From ZC4RG30 sp049841155 (lineage in GTDB: Bacteria; Pseudomonadota; Gammaproteobacteria; Steroidobacterales; Steroidobacteraceae), in contig JASGHI010000001.1 of the NCBI GenBank assembly GCA_049841155.1, positions 1 to 64,000 of the forward strand: a stretch of 64,000 nt of DNA, read 5' to 3'. The notes beneath the pieces were generated by a model. That model made no database searches. It was not told the origin of the DNA and was given only the letters and a program-made list of their open reading frames with translations. Below are positions 1 through 11,452 of this stretch, one piece after another (positions within the stretch are counted from its first letter, which is position 1; each line of letters opens with the position of its first letter). A program made the position numbers and the translations under genes.

Positions 1-2
1 CG

Positions 3-260
3 TTTCTAGATGATGTGGTGCAGCTGGCACGTTCGTCCACGGGGCTGGATTCCCAGCGCCTGGAGGAACTCAAGGAGGACTTCCGGGAGCGGGTCGGCAA
101 CATCGAAGCCGAGGCCAAGAACACGGCGCGGCAGTTGCTGGATCAGGCGGATACGGCACTGAACCGTGCCGATACCCTGGCCCGCGAAAGGCCCTGGCAT
201 TTCATTCTGGCCTCCGGCCTCGTGGGTCTGGCGGTAGGTGTTCTGGTCGCCCGCCGATGA
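3..260 (+). CDS. DUF883 (ElaB/YqjD-type) membrane-anchored protein, 5' end outside the window
   Basis: The frame is open at the window edge: in-frame codons FLDD precede the GTG at 15, so the true start probably lies upstream. The visible part is a charged amphipathic helix (Glu/Lys/Arg/Ala rich, roughly residues 10-60) followed by one C-terminal membrane helix ending in GVLVARR. That is the ElaB/YqjD layout, in which inner-membrane proteins carry a GxxxG...RR tail and E. coli members associate with ribosomes. The stop codon overlaps the start of the next membrane gene (ATGA), so the two are probably co-translated. Family assignment is by pattern; a role here is inferred only. Confidence 0.75.
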   Translation, partial: FLDDVVQLARSSTGLDSQRLEELKEDFRERVGNIEAEAKNTARQLLDQADTALNRADTLARERPWHFILASGLVGLAVGVLVARR

Positions 261-775
261 ACGAAGCGCCATCCGCGCGGGCGCCGGATGTTCCGCCCCC
301 GCCGGATGACCCGGGCGTCGATCTGCCAACGGCGCTGCTGCGCGGCTCATTGCGAGTGGCGCAGCGCCGCGCCGCCGGCATCCTGCTGGCGGCGATGGGG
401 TTTGCAACGGGCCTCGCCGTCCTCACCATAGGCTCGGTGGCGGCAGCCTGGGATACGCCGTATCGCTGGCTGGTGCTGCTGGGCGTGGCAGGGTTTTATC
501 TGCTGCTCGGCGGTGTCGGTGTGTGGCTGCTGCTGCAGCCCATCGACGATCCGGATCTGCGCGCTTCGCAGCAGAAGCTCGCCGCACTGCAGCAGCGGGT
601 GCGGCAATTCACCGACCATATCACCGGCGAGGATGCCGCCGGTTCCACTCTCGCGGGTTTCCGGCCACGCAGCCACACCATGCGCTGGATTGCCTCGCTC
701 GGCTCCCTGCCCATTCCCTGGGCACGTCTGGTGCAATCCCTGTTGCTGTGGCGTTCGATGCGCCGCCGCCGCTGA
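257..775 (+). CDS. Phage-holin-family / YqjE-like inner membrane protein
   Basis: This 172-residue protein has a Pro-rich N terminus, then two hydrophobic helices at about residues 42-65 and 71-95. A charged helix (EKLAALQQRVR-like) and a basic C terminus follow. The two-helix hairpin followed by a coiled segment is the layout of the YqjE / putative holin-X family that sits beside DUF883 genes in many proteobacteria. The ATG overlaps the preceding stop by 4 nt. The E. coli yqjD-yqjE pair is the obvious parallel. No enzymatic motif is visible and the function is unknown. Confidence 0.65.
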   Translation: MNEAPSARAPDVPPPPDDPGVDLPTALLRGSLRVAQRRAAGILLAAMGFATGLAVLTIGSVAAAWDTPYRWLVLLGVAGFYLLLGGVGVWLLLQPIDDPDLRASQQKLAALQQRVRQFTDHITGEDAAGSTLAGFRPRSHTMRWIASLGSLPIPWARLVQSLLLWRSMRRRR

Positions 776-842
776 TCGCTGGTATGCTCCGCCCCCCGCG
801 GCCACAGGCCCGCGGGGTCGTCATTTGCACAGGAGTCCTCAG

Positions 843-1595
843 ATGTCATCCAGGCGGAATTCCCGCGTTCTAAAGATGGTGGCTGCGTTGGCGCTGCTGC
901 TGCCGGTGGTCCCCGCGTTCGCGCAGTGGAGCGGCAAGGGTGAAGCCGGCATTGCGATCGCCAGCGGCAACACCGACGCCAAGAGCGGCAATGCCAAACT
1001 TCTCATCGGCAAGAAAGTGGAGGCGTGGGAGCATTCGGTGGGCTTTGCCGGCAACTACGTTGCGGACGACACCGGCACCACCGCGCAGCGTTTCGAACTG
1101 TTCGGCCAGACGCACTACCAGTTCAACCCGCGCGATTTCTGGTTCGGCGGCGCCCGCTACGAGGATGACCGTTTCAGCGGCTTCGAATACCAGGCCATCC
1201 TGTCCACGGGAGTGGGCCGCAAGTTCATCGATACCGACAGCGTCAAGTTCACGGGCCAGATCGGTGTCGGTTACAAGGTGCTCGAGACGCGTGACACCAT
1301 CGACCCGGATACGCTGCTGTTCATACCGGGCGAGCGCGAGACCGCGGCCGTGCTGACCGGCGGGTTCGACTATTCCAACAAGTGGACCGAAACGACCACG
1401 TTCTTCGACAAGTTCGGCTTCGAAGCCGCTTCGGCGAACACCTTCCTGCAGAACGAAATCGGCATTGCGGTGAAGATGATGGATCACCTGGCGCTGGCGG
1501 TGGCCTTTGCCGTGCGCCACAACACCGATCCGCCGGAAGGCTTCAAGAAGACGGACACGCTGACCACCGTCAATCTTGTCTACGAAGTGAAGTAA
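843..1595 (+). CDS. DUF481 outer-membrane beta-barrel protein (YdiY-like)
   Basis: The ATG at 843 follows an AGGAG ribosome site; the longer upstream frame has no sense. The protein has 250 residues. It starts with a signal peptide (basic n-region, hydrophobic core, cleavage near AFA/Q at 27), then shows alternating short beta strands with aromatic girdles up to a C-terminal strand ending in VYEVK. Phrases such as GNTDAKSG and YEDDRFSG are typical of DUF481/YdiY 'salt-induced outer membrane' proteins. It is transcribed convergently with the acyltransferase gene. Its substrate is unknown. Confidence 0.8.
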   Translation: MSSRRNSRVLKMVAALALLLPVVPAFAQWSGKGEAGIAIASGNTDAKSGNAKLLIGKKVEAWEHSVGFAGNYVADDTGTTAQRFELFGQTHYQFNPRDFWFGGARYEDDRFSGFEYQAILSTGVGRKFIDTDSVKFTGQIGVGYKVLETRDTIDPDTLLFIPGERETAAVLTGGFDYSNKWTETTTFFDKFGFEAASANTFLQNEIGIAVKMMDHLALAVAFAVRHNTDPPEGFKKTDTLTTVNLVYEVK

Positions 1596-1628
1596 GGCGA
1601 AGGCGGCGACAGCCCGGCCCCGCTGTTC

Positions 1629-2336
1629 TCATGGCGGGCCGGAGTGCGCTTCGATGAAGCGCTGCGCCTCTTCGTTGATCTCGCGCGGGTCGCGTCCCGC
1701 GCTCTGGATGGGCGGCCCGATGACCACGCGGATGGTGCCGGGCCGCTTCATCAGGCCGCGCCGCGGCCAGAAATACCCCGCGTTGTGGGCCACGGGCACG
1801 ATCAGCCGGCCGGTTTCCACGGCCACTGCTGCACCGCCCACGCCGTAGCGCCGGGTCTGCCCCGGCGGCATGCGCGTGCCTTCGGGGAACACCACGATCC
1901 ACAACCCGTCCCGGTCGAGCCGCTGCCGGCCCTGGTCGATCATCTGCCGCACCGCAGCTGCGCCGGCACCACGGTTGATGGCAATGGCGTGCAGCTGCTT
2001 GAGGCCCCAGCCGACGAAGGGAATCCAGGTCAGCTCACGTTTGAGCACCCAGGCCTGCGGCGGCAGGATGGCGGCCTGGGCGAAGGTCTCCCAGCTGGAG
2101 GAATGCTTCATCAGCGCGACCTGGGTGCCCGCCGGCAGGTGCTCTGCGCCCTCGACCGTGTAGCCCAAGCCGACGATGCTGCGCAGCGCGCCGAGCAGTA
2201 CCCGCGACCAGAACCGGGCCAGCGCGAAGCGCAGCCGCAGCGGCAGGAACAGGCAGGCCACCACGAAGAAGATGGCGTAGAGGAAGGTGAACAGCAGGAA
2301 AAAGCCGGTGAAGACCAGGGAGCGCAGGAACTGCAT
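1629..2336 (-). CDS. plsC: 1-acyl-sn-glycerol-3-phosphate acyltransferase (PlsC family)
   Basis: The start is set at the ATG read from 2336 (MQFLRSLVFTG), which gives 235 residues; the longer open frame upstream is not protein-like. Two hydrophobic segments lie in the first 35 residues. The acyltransferase block I reads H78-SSSW-E83, the HX4E variant seen in this subgroup rather than HX4D. Block III is FPEGTR at 150-155. The expected reaction is acylation of lysophosphatidate at the inner membrane during phospholipid synthesis. The gene is divergent from the small secreted protein gene at 2407. Confidence 0.85.
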   Translation of the reverse strand: MQFLRSLVFTGFFLLFTFLYAIFFVVACLFLPLRLRFALARFWSRVLLGALRSIVGLGYTVEGAEHLPAGTQVALMKHSSSWETFAQAAILPPQAWVLKRELTWIPFVGWGLKQLHAIAINRGAGAAAVRQMIDQGRQRLDRDGLWIVVFPEGTRMPPGQTRRYGVGGAAVAVETGRLIVPVAHNAGYFWPRRGLMKRPGTIRVVIGPPIQSAGRDPREINEEAQRFIEAHSGPP

Positions 2337-2406
2337 GCCGCCAGTGTACGCGAGGGACGGGATGCGGTTTACTTGGCGCTTCCGCAGGCTCAGGGGTGTT
2401 TGCCAC

Positions 2407-2775
2407 ATGATCCGATCCGGCTTCGTTTCGCTGCTGCTGGGCGCCCTCCTGGCCCTGCCTGCCGCGGCCGCCGAGCCCACGCTGGCGGGCCTGTGGCGCC
2501 TCACCATCGCTTCGCCGCAGGGCACGCGCACCCCTTCGATGCAGCTTGCGCAGGATGGCAGCGACGTCTCGGGCACTTACAAGAGTGCGCGCGGCGAGGC
2601 ACCCATCAGCGGCCGGCTCACCGGCAATCAGTTCGAACTCACCGTCAGGCTGGGCAACGGCGACAATGCTTTCACCGTGCAGTATCGCGGCCAGATTCAG
2701 GGCGATGCCATGCAGGGAACGGTACTGATGGGCAGCCGCGGCGAAGTGGCTTTCACCGGCGAGCGCGAACGCTAG
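2407..2775 (+). CDS. Small secreted protein of unknown function
   Basis: This 122-residue protein has a clear signal peptide (MIRSG, a long Leu/Ala core, then AAA-A-EP). The mature part is beta-rich and opens with AGLWRLTIASPQGTR. It contains repeated short strands such as VSGTYKSARGEAPISG and FTVQYRGQIQG. This looks like a small lipocalin-like barrel often placed at the end of amidohydrolase-type proteins, but here it stands alone. The start ATG at 2407 is chosen because the signal peptide begins there. It is probably periplasmic or exported. The function is not recognised. Confidence 0.65.
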   Translation: MIRSGFVSLLLGALLALPAAAAEPTLAGLWRLTIASPQGTRTPSMQLAQDGSDVSGTYKSARGEAPISGRLTGNQFELTVRLGNGDNAFTVQYRGQIQGDAMQGTVLMGSRGEVAFTGERER

Positions 2776-2781
2776 CGGCCG

Positions 2782-2811
2782 AAGGGCAACGGCCGGGAAG
2801 CCGCTGCCCTT
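2782..2811. terminator. Hairpin between convergent genes, possible bidirectional terminator
   Basis: AAGGGCA at 2782-2788 pairs with TGCCCTT at 2805-2811. Inside, CGGC pairs with GCCG across a six-base loop, with one A-C mismatch. It sits between the ends of two converging genes. The U-tracts are weak on both strands, so termination is inferred from position and stem strength. Confidence 0.45.
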
Positions 2812-2829
2812 GTCGCGGCGCGGGATGTG

Positions 2830-3405
2830 TCAGCGGCGCGTGCCGCCGAGCATGCCGAGGATGTCGTCCAGCGGGTTGCCATTGCCGTTGGCATCGAGCA
2901 GGGAAGCGAGGCCGCCGGCGCTGCCACCGCCACCACCCAGCAATCCGCCGAGCAGGCCGCCAAGCCCGCCGCCCGCGTTGCTGCGCGCTGCAGAGCCTGC
3001 GCTATGCTGCTTTGCCATGTAGCCCGCGGCGAGCATGGCGAGGATGGGCAACATTTTCTTCAGCAACGCCGGATCGAGGCCGGAGCGGGAAGCGGCATTG
3101 TCCGCCACGGCCCGGCTCACGTCCTTGCTGCCGAAGATCTGGCCCAGCACATTGTTGCCGAGACCCACATTGGTGGGCTGCGGGGAAAGCACATTGTCAT
3201 GCAGGCTGGCACCGCCGAGCTGATTCAGCAGGCCGCCGAGATCAAGCCCGCCGCCGGCGCCAGGCTGCGCCTGCTTCTGGAAGCCGCCGAGGATGGCGGG
3301 CAGCAGCGCTGCGGCACCGCTCTGCGCCTGCTGCGGGGTCACGCCCAGCTCGCTCGCCACCTGCTGCAATCCGCCCATCTGGGCGAGGATGTCGCTGATC
3401 TGCAT
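2830..3405 (-). CDS. DUF937 domain protein (YidB-like)
   Basis: The 191-residue product begins MQISDILAQMGGLQQVASELG. A helical DUF937 region follows, with the typical AAALLPAILGGF and LLNQLGG motifs. The tail is very Gly-rich (residues about 135-180, GGLGGLLGGLLGGGGGSAG-type repeats). DUF937/YidB proteins are small soluble proteins of unknown role. It is the downstream neighbour of glyQS on the same strand, 36 bp from glyS, and could be co-transcribed. The Gly-rich tail is low complexity and carries no catalytic motif. Confidence 0.75.
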   Translation of the reverse strand: MQISDILAQMGGLQQVASELGVTPQQAQSGAAALLPAILGGFQKQAQPGAGGGLDLGGLLNQLGGASLHDNVLSPQPTNVGLGNNVLGQIFGSKDVSRAVADNAASRSGLDPALLKKMLPILAMLAAGYMAKQHSAGSAARSNAGGGLGGLLGGLLGGGGGSAGGLASLLDANGNGNPLDDILGMLGGTRR

Positions 3406-3441
3406 GTCGTGTCCTCCAGTATGCCGCCAGTGTAGCTCTCC

Positions 3442-5580
3442 TCAGCCGGGCAGGCGCGACAGATCGGCGATGCCGCTGAACAGCGCATGCAGCCGGTGCA
3501 GCAGCGCCAGGCGGTTGGTGCGCAGCCGCGGGTCCGGATCCATCACCATCACGCCGTCGAAGAAGGCATCCACCGCCGGGCGCAGCCGGGCCAGCTCGGC
3601 CAGCGCTGCGGCGTAGTCACCCACGGCGATGCGGCCCGGCACGGAATGCTCGGCGGCCAGCACGGCGGCATGCAGATCGCGCTCGGCATCCAGTTGCAGC
3701 GCCGCGGCGTCGATGGCGGTGGGCCCTTCCCCGCCGCCGGCGGATTTCTTCAGCAGGTTGGCGATGCGCTTGTTCGCGGCCGTCAGGCTCGCGGCCTCGG
3801 GAAGCTGCAGGAAGCCCAGCAGCGCGCGCAGCCGCGCATCGAAATCCAGCGGCGAGCGCGGGCGCGTGGCGATCACCGCATCGCAGGCCTCGGGCGAGAT
3901 GCCGGGGATCGGCGCACCGCCATCCGGCGGTTCCAGCCAGGCATTGCGCTGCCGCTCCATCATGTAGTCGTACACCTGCGCGGCCACGGTCTCGCGCGAT
4001 GGCAGTGGCTTGCCGCCGGCGGGCGGCATCTCGAACACCGTGTGCAGGCGCAGTGAGGCATCAATGAGATCCACCAGGTCCAGGGGCAGGCGGCGCTCGT
4101 AGATCATGCGGCCGACGCCGATGGCGGCGCGCCGCAGCGCGAACGGATCCTTGGTGCCCGAGGGTTTCTGGCCGATGGCGAAGATGCCGGTGAGCGTGTC
4201 GATGCGGTCCGCGATGGCCACCGCGAGGCCGCTGCGGGTTTCCGGCAGGGCATCGCCGGCGCCGCGCGGCTGGTAGTGCTCGGCGATGGCCGTGGCGACT
4301 TCCGCCGGTTCGCCATCGGCGGCGGCGTAGTAGCGGCCCATGATGCCCTGCAGTTCGGGGAATTCCCCCACCAGGTTCGAGGCCAGGTCGCACTTGGCAA
4401 GCTCGGCGGCGCGCATTGCGAGGCGTTCGTCACCGTCGATGCGCGCGGCGATCCCGCGCGCGAGCTGCTGCACGCGGCGCACCTTGTCGCCGATGGAGCC
4501 CAGCTGTGCCTGGAAGGTGATGGCATCGAGCGCTGCGCTGCGCGCGGCCAGCGGGGCCTTGCGGTCCTGGTCCCAGAAGAAGGCGGCGTCGGAGAGGCGC
4601 GGGCGCACCACGCGCTCATTGCCGGCGCGCACCATGTCGGGGTTGCGGCTCTCGAGATTGCTCACGGCGATGAACACGGGCAGCAGCGCGCCGTCCGCGC
4701 CTTCCACGGGGAAGTAGCGCTGATGATCCTGCAGCACCGAGATCAGGAGCTCGCGCGGCAACGCGAGAAAGCGCGGTTCGAAGCGGCCGGCGAGCGGCAC
4801 CGGCCATTCCACCAGCGAAGTCACTTCATCCAGCAGCGCATCGCTGATCAGTGCGCGGCCGCCCTGGCCGGCGGCAAGCTGTGCAACGCCTTCGCGGATG
4901 CGCGAGCGCCGTGCAGCGAAATCCGCCAGTACCCGGCCGCGCTTCTCGAGCGTGCGTTCATAGGCGGCGGGCGAGGACAGCCGCAGCGCCTTCGGGGCCA
5001 TGAAGCGGTGGCCATGGGTTTCGCGGCCGGCGTCGGTGTCGAGGATGCGCGCCGGGATCACGTCCCTGCCCAGCAGCAGCACCAGCCAGTGCACCGGCCG
5101 CACGAACTGCGCTTCGCCCGCTCCCCAGCGCATGCGCTTGGGGATGGGAAGCTGATCGAGCGCTTCGCTGACGAAGCCGGGCAGCAGCGTTGCCGCGGCC
5201 ACGCCCGGTTTCACGCCGCTCCATGACAGGAATTCATTGTTCTTCGCGTCACGCTCCCGGCCCAGGGCGTCGATGGTGACGCCGCAGCTCTGTGCGAAGG
5301 CCTGCGCGGCGCGCGTGGGCTGGCCCAGCGCGTCGAAGGCCGCGGAGACCGGCGGCCCGCGGCGCTGCAGCGTCTGGTCCGGCGCCTGCAGGGCCAGACG
5401 TTTCACGCGCACGGCGAGCCGCCGCGGCGTGGCAAAAGCTTCCACCCGGCCATGCGCCAGCCCCGCAGCATCGATGCGCTGCACGAGGCCATCGCGGAAG
5501 GCTTCGGAAAGTGTGAGCAGCGCCTTGGGCGGCAGTTCCTCGGTGCCCAGCTCCACCAGGAAATCGGCGCGCGCGCTCAT
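3442..5580 (-). CDS. glyS: Glycyl-tRNA synthetase beta subunit
   Basis: The 712-residue protein begins with the family signature FLVELGTEELPPKALLTLS. It continues through the long beta-chain core (VEWPVPLAGRFEPRFLALPRE, LQDHQRYFPV) to a C-terminal anticodon-binding-like helical region (VDAFFDGVMVMDPD). Length matches the roughly 690-residue family. The beta chain works with GlyQ in the bacterial alpha2beta2-type enzyme that charges tRNA-Gly. Its ATG overlaps the glyQ stop by 4 nt, so the two are translationally coupled. Confidence 0.97.
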   Translation of the reverse strand: MSARADFLVELGTEELPPKALLTLSEAFRDGLVQRIDAAGLAHGRVEAFATPRRLAVRVKRLALQAPDQTLQRRGPPVSAAFDALGQPTRAAQAFAQSCGVTIDALGRERDAKNNEFLSWSGVKPGVAAATLLPGFVSEALDQLPIPKRMRWGAGEAQFVRPVHWLVLLLGRDVIPARILDTDAGRETHGHRFMAPKALRLSSPAAYERTLEKRGRVLADFAARRSRIREGVAQLAAGQGGRALISDALLDEVTSLVEWPVPLAGRFEPRFLALPRELLISVLQDHQRYFPVEGADGALLPVFIAVSNLESRNPDMVRAGNERVVRPRLSDAAFFWDQDRKAPLAARSAALDAITFQAQLGSIGDKVRRVQQLARGIAARIDGDERLAMRAAELAKCDLASNLVGEFPELQGIMGRYYAAADGEPAEVATAIAEHYQPRGAGDALPETRSGLAVAIADRIDTLTGIFAIGQKPSGTKDPFALRRAAIGVGRMIYERRLPLDLVDLIDASLRLHTVFEMPPAGGKPLPSRETVAAQVYDYMMERQRNAWLEPPDGGAPIPGISPEACDAVIATRPRSPLDFDARLRALLGFLQLPEAASLTAANKRIANLLKKSAGGGEGPTAIDAAALQLDAERDLHAAVLAAEHSVPGRIAVGDYAAALAELARLRPAVDAFFDGVMVMDPDPRLRTNRLALLHRLHALFSGIADLSRLPG

Positions 5581-6539
5581 GCCGGCACCGTGCTGGAACC
5601 CGAGTCGGCGATGAGCGTGCGCGGCCCGGCGGCCAGCATGGGAAAGCCCAGCGCTTCGCGGCTGGCGTAGTAGCTCTGCGCCACCGCGCGCGCCAGCGCC
5701 CGCACGCGCAGGATGTAGCGCTGGCGTTCGGTCACCGAAATGGCGCGCCGCGCATCGAGCAGGTTGAAGGTGTGCGAGGCCTTGAGCACCTGCTCATAGG
5801 CCGGCAGCGCCAGCTTCGCGGCCAGCAATGCATTGCACGCCGCCTCGTGTTCATCGAAATGCCGCAGCAGCATGGCCACGTCCGCATGTTCGAAGTTGTA
5901 GGCCGACTGCTCCACCTCGTTCTGGTGGAACACGTCGCCGTAGGTCACGCGGCCCAGCGGGCCGTCGGTCCACGTGAGATCAAACATGCTCTCCACGCCC
6001 TGCAGATACATCGCGAGGCGCTCGAGGCCATAGGTGATCTCGCCGGTCACCGGCCGGCAGTCCAGGCCACCCACCTGCTGGAAGTAGGTGAACTGCGTGA
6101 CTTCCATGCCGTTGAGCCATACCTCCCAGCCCAGACCCCAGGCGCCCAGCGTCGGGGATTCCCAGTTGTCCTCGACGAAGCGCAGGTCGTGCACCAGCGG
6201 ATCGATGCCGATGGCGCGCAGGCTGTCCACGTACAGATCGAGGATGTCGAGCGGCGAGGGTTTGATCACCACCTGGAACTGGTAGTAGTGCTGCCCGCGG
6301 AAGGGGTTCTCGCCATAGCGCCCGTCGGTGGGGCGCCGCGAAGGCTGCACATAGGCCGCACTCCAGGGTTCTGGCCCGATGGCGCGCAGGAAAGTGGCCG
6401 TGTGGAAGGTCCCGGCTCCCACCTCCATGTCATGGGGCTGCACGATGACGCAGCCCTGGGCGGCCCAGTATTGCTGCAGGGCGAGGATCAGATCCTGGAA
6501 GCTGCGCGGGGGGGTGCCCAGCTTGACTCTGGAAGGCAT
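5577..6539 (-). CDS. glyQ: Glycyl-tRNA synthetase alpha subunit
   Basis: The start is the ATG at 6539 (MPSRVKLGTPPRSFQDLIL), giving 320 residues; the longer frame reads into the glnA-glyQ promoter region. Class II catalytic-core motifs are plain: QQYWAAQGCVIVQPHDMEVGAGT, PFRGQHYYQFQVV and GITYGLERLAMYLQ-type sequence. GlyQ carries the aminoacylation site and pairs with GlyS encoded downstream. The gene is divergent from glnA, with 277 bp between the start codons. That gap holds the nitrogen-control elements; no clear glyQ promoter was resolved. Confidence 0.97.
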   Translation of the reverse strand: MPSRVKLGTPPRSFQDLILALQQYWAAQGCVIVQPHDMEVGAGTFHTATFLRAIGPEPWSAAYVQPSRRPTDGRYGENPFRGQHYYQFQVVIKPSPLDILDLYVDSLRAIGIDPLVHDLRFVEDNWESPTLGAWGLGWEVWLNGMEVTQFTYFQQVGGLDCRPVTGEITYGLERLAMYLQGVESMFDLTWTDGPLGRVTYGDVFHQNEVEQSAYNFEHADVAMLLRHFDEHEAACNALLAAKLALPAYEQVLKASHTFNLLDARRAISVTERQRYILRVRALARAVAQSYYASREALGFPMLAAGPRTLIADSGSSTVPA

Positions 6540-6670
6540 GTGGCGAGGGTCCGCAATGAACGTGATGAAATGTGGCGCGGCAGTATATCGGCAGGGCCGC
6601 GGCGGGGGTCGGGTGCCCTGGTGCACACCCTTAAGGCAGCTGCCGCCCCACAAAGATGCATCAGCGAACT

Positions 6671-6693
6671 GGATGCACTAAAATAGTGCATCC
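6671..6693 (+). promoter_or_regulatory. NtrC-type enhancer site 1 upstream of glnA
   Basis: A perfect inverted repeat, GGATGCACTA / TAGTGCATCC, surrounds AAA. Its inner 17 bases (6674-6690) match the classical NtrC site pattern TGCACy-N5-rGTGCA. It lies about 97 bp upstream of the predicted sigma-54 start. Confidence 0.85.
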
Positions 6694-6701
6694 AGGGGGA
6701 G

Positions 6702-6718
6702 TGCGCTGCAATAGTGCA
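6702..6718 (+). promoter_or_regulatory. NtrC-type enhancer site 2 upstream of glnA
   Basis: The 17-mer TGCGCTGCAATAGTGCA is an imperfect copy of the same dyad, centred 28 bp downstream of site 1. Paired NtrC sites upstream of glnA allow cooperative binding of NtrC-phosphate. Confidence 0.75.
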
Positions 6719-6752
6719 TTTATAACTCATTGATTCCAATACCATGGCCTGC

Positions 6753-6768
6753 TGGCACAAAGACTGCA
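6753..6768 (+). promoter_or_regulatory. Sigma-54 (-24/-12) promoter of glnA
   Basis: TGGCAC at 6753-6758 and CTGCA at 6764-6768 give the diagnostic GG-N10-GC spacing (GG 6754-6755, GC 6766-6767). The predicted start is near 6779, with the ATG at 6817 preceded by CCGGAGGAG. Together with the two upstream NtrC sites this is the standard nitrogen-regulated glnA arrangement. Confidence 0.88.
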
Positions 6769-6816
6769 CTGATCTGATCCGCCATTACACAACCTAAATT
6801 CCCATCCGGAGGAGCC

Positions 6817-8232
<1,416 letters not shown>

Positions 8233-8303
8233 GGCCCGGTGTGCGGTCCGGCATTATGTCCGGACCGCGCAGCCTCCGGGAAATGGGTCTATGCTGATAT
8301 CCC

Positions 8304-8882
8304 ATGCGCAAACTCACCTGTTTCCTGTTGCTGCTGTGCGGCGCCGGAGCGCTGCAGGCTGCAGATACCTGGCGCTGGGTGGATGCCAACGGCGTGGTGC
8401 ACTACTCCGATGTGCCGGTGCCGGGCGCCGAGCGCGTGGACCTGGGTTCGCGCGTGGTCAGGCCGAAGAATCCCGATCCGCCGCGGCCGGTGGCGAGCGC
8501 TGCGGTTGCGCGCGATACGGCAGCGGCCTTCGCGCCGTATACGCGCTGCGCCGTCATCGCGCCGGCGAACGACGAAGTCTTCCAGGGCGTGCAGGACATT
8601 GCGGTGTCCGTCGATGTCGCACCCGCACTGCGGGCCGGTCATCGCATCGAGGTGCAGATGAATGGCAGCCCGGTGGCCGACTGGCCGGCCGGCGCGCAGA
8701 GCTACACCTTGCCGCAGGTGTTCCGCGGCAGCTATTCGCTGACGGTGCGCGTGCTCGATGCGCAGGGTACGCAGCTGTGCTCCGGGCCGCCCTCCAGTTT
8801 CCACGTGCGCCAGGCTTCCATCTATTCGCCGGCGAGGCAGCCGCCACCCCGCCCGCCACCGAGGCCTGCCGCCAGGCCCTGA
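8304..8882 (+). CDS. DUF4124 domain periplasmic protein
   Basis: The 192-residue product has a signal peptide (MRKLTCFLLLLCGAGALQA, cleavage before ADTW). The DUF4124 hallmark follows directly: TWRWVDANGVVHYSDVPVPGAERVDL. A middle beta domain (residues about 85-165) and a Pro-rich tail (PPPRPPPRPAARP) come after. Proteins of this family commonly sit between glnA and ntrB in gammaproteobacteria. The biochemical role is unknown. Confidence 0.85.
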   Translation: MRKLTCFLLLLCGAGALQAADTWRWVDANGVVHYSDVPVPGAERVDLGSRVVRPKNPDPPRPVASAAVARDTAAAFAPYTRCAVIAPANDEVFQGVQDIAVSVDVAPALRAGHRIEVQMNGSPVADWPAGAQSYTLPQVFRGSYSLTVRVLDAQGTQLCSGPPSSFHVRQASIYSPARQPPPRPPPRPAARP

Positions 8883-8907
8883 CCGCGCGCCGGGAGCCGC
8901 GGCCGTG

Positions 8908-10001
8908 ATGCCGGCCGTGGATCATGGTGCGGTGCTGTGCGATTTCGAGCCCGCTGCGCTGCTCGATTCGCTGTCCACGGGCATCGTGGTGCTGGATAGC
9001 CACCTGTGCCTGGTCTACGCCAACGTACGCGCCCAGGACCTCATGGCTGTCAGCGAGAAGCAGGCGCGCGGCCGGCCCTTCGGCGACCTGTTCCACGATT
9101 CGCAGCCCATGACCGCGATTCTGCGCCGTGCACTGCAACGGCTGGAAACCTGCACCCAGCACGAGATGCAGCTCAGGGCGCTGGTCTCGGCGCTGACGCC
9201 GGAGGCGCGGCTCGTCGATCTCATCGTGACGCCCATCGAGGAAGGCCCCACCGGTACCTATCTGCTGGTGGAACTGGTGGACGCCACGCAGCGCCAGCGC
9301 ATCTCGCGCGACAGCGACATCCTCGCCGGCATGGCCGGCAGCCGGCTCATGATCCGGCAGCTGGCGCACGAGGTGAAGAATCCGCTCGGCGGCCTGCGCG
9401 GCGCGGCGCAGCTGCTGGAGCGCGAGCTCGCCAGTGCCGAGCTGCGCGAATACACCGCAGTGATCATCAACGAGGCCGACCGGCTCACCGCACTGGTGGA
9501 TTCGATGGCCGGTTCGAGCCGGCCACCGCAGAAGGCGCTGCTCAATGTGCACGAGGTCTGCGAGCACGTCGTGCGCCTGATCCGCGCCGAGGCGCCCGCC
9601 GGCGTGCAGGTGGAGCGTGATTACGACCCCAGCCTTCCGGATGCCGCCTACGACCGGCACCAGATCATCCAGGCACTGCTCAACATCGCGCGCAATGCGC
9701 TGCAGGCCGTGGGCACGCAGGGCCGCATCGTGCTGCGCACGCGCGTGCGCAGCAATGTGGGCGTGGGTACCATGCGTCACCGGCTGGCGGCGATCATCGA
9801 GGTCGAGGACGACGGACCGGGCGTGGCGCCCGAAGTGGCCAACTCGCTGTTCCTGCCGCTGGTGACGAGCCGCAGCAATGGCACGGGGCTGGGCCTCGCC
9901 GTGGCGCAGGACCTGGTCACGCGTCACGGCGGCATCATCGAATACACCAGTGAGCCGCGGCACACCGTCTTCTCGCTGATCCTGCCGCTGGAGAGCGCAG
10001 C

Positions 10002-10005
<4 letters not shown>
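8908..10005 (+). CDS. glnL: Nitrogen regulation sensor kinase NtrB
   Basis: The ATG at 8908 (MPAVDHGAVL) gives 365 residues; the longer frame overlaps the DUF4124 gene without sense. A PAS domain (about residues 15-130) opens with LLDSLSTGIVVLD. The HisKA H-box follows, AHEVKNPLGGLRGAAQLLE, with phospho-acceptor His154. The ATPase domain has the N-box NIARNALQAV and G-boxes EDDGPGV and GTGLGLAVAQ. NtrB phosphorylates or dephosphorylates NtrC under PII control. The stop overlaps the start of ntrC. Confidence 0.95.
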
Positions 10006-11405
<1,400 letters not shown>

Positions 11406-11452
11406 TCACAGGCCGTGACAGACGGGCCATGGTCTCCTAGCATCGCTTGGCC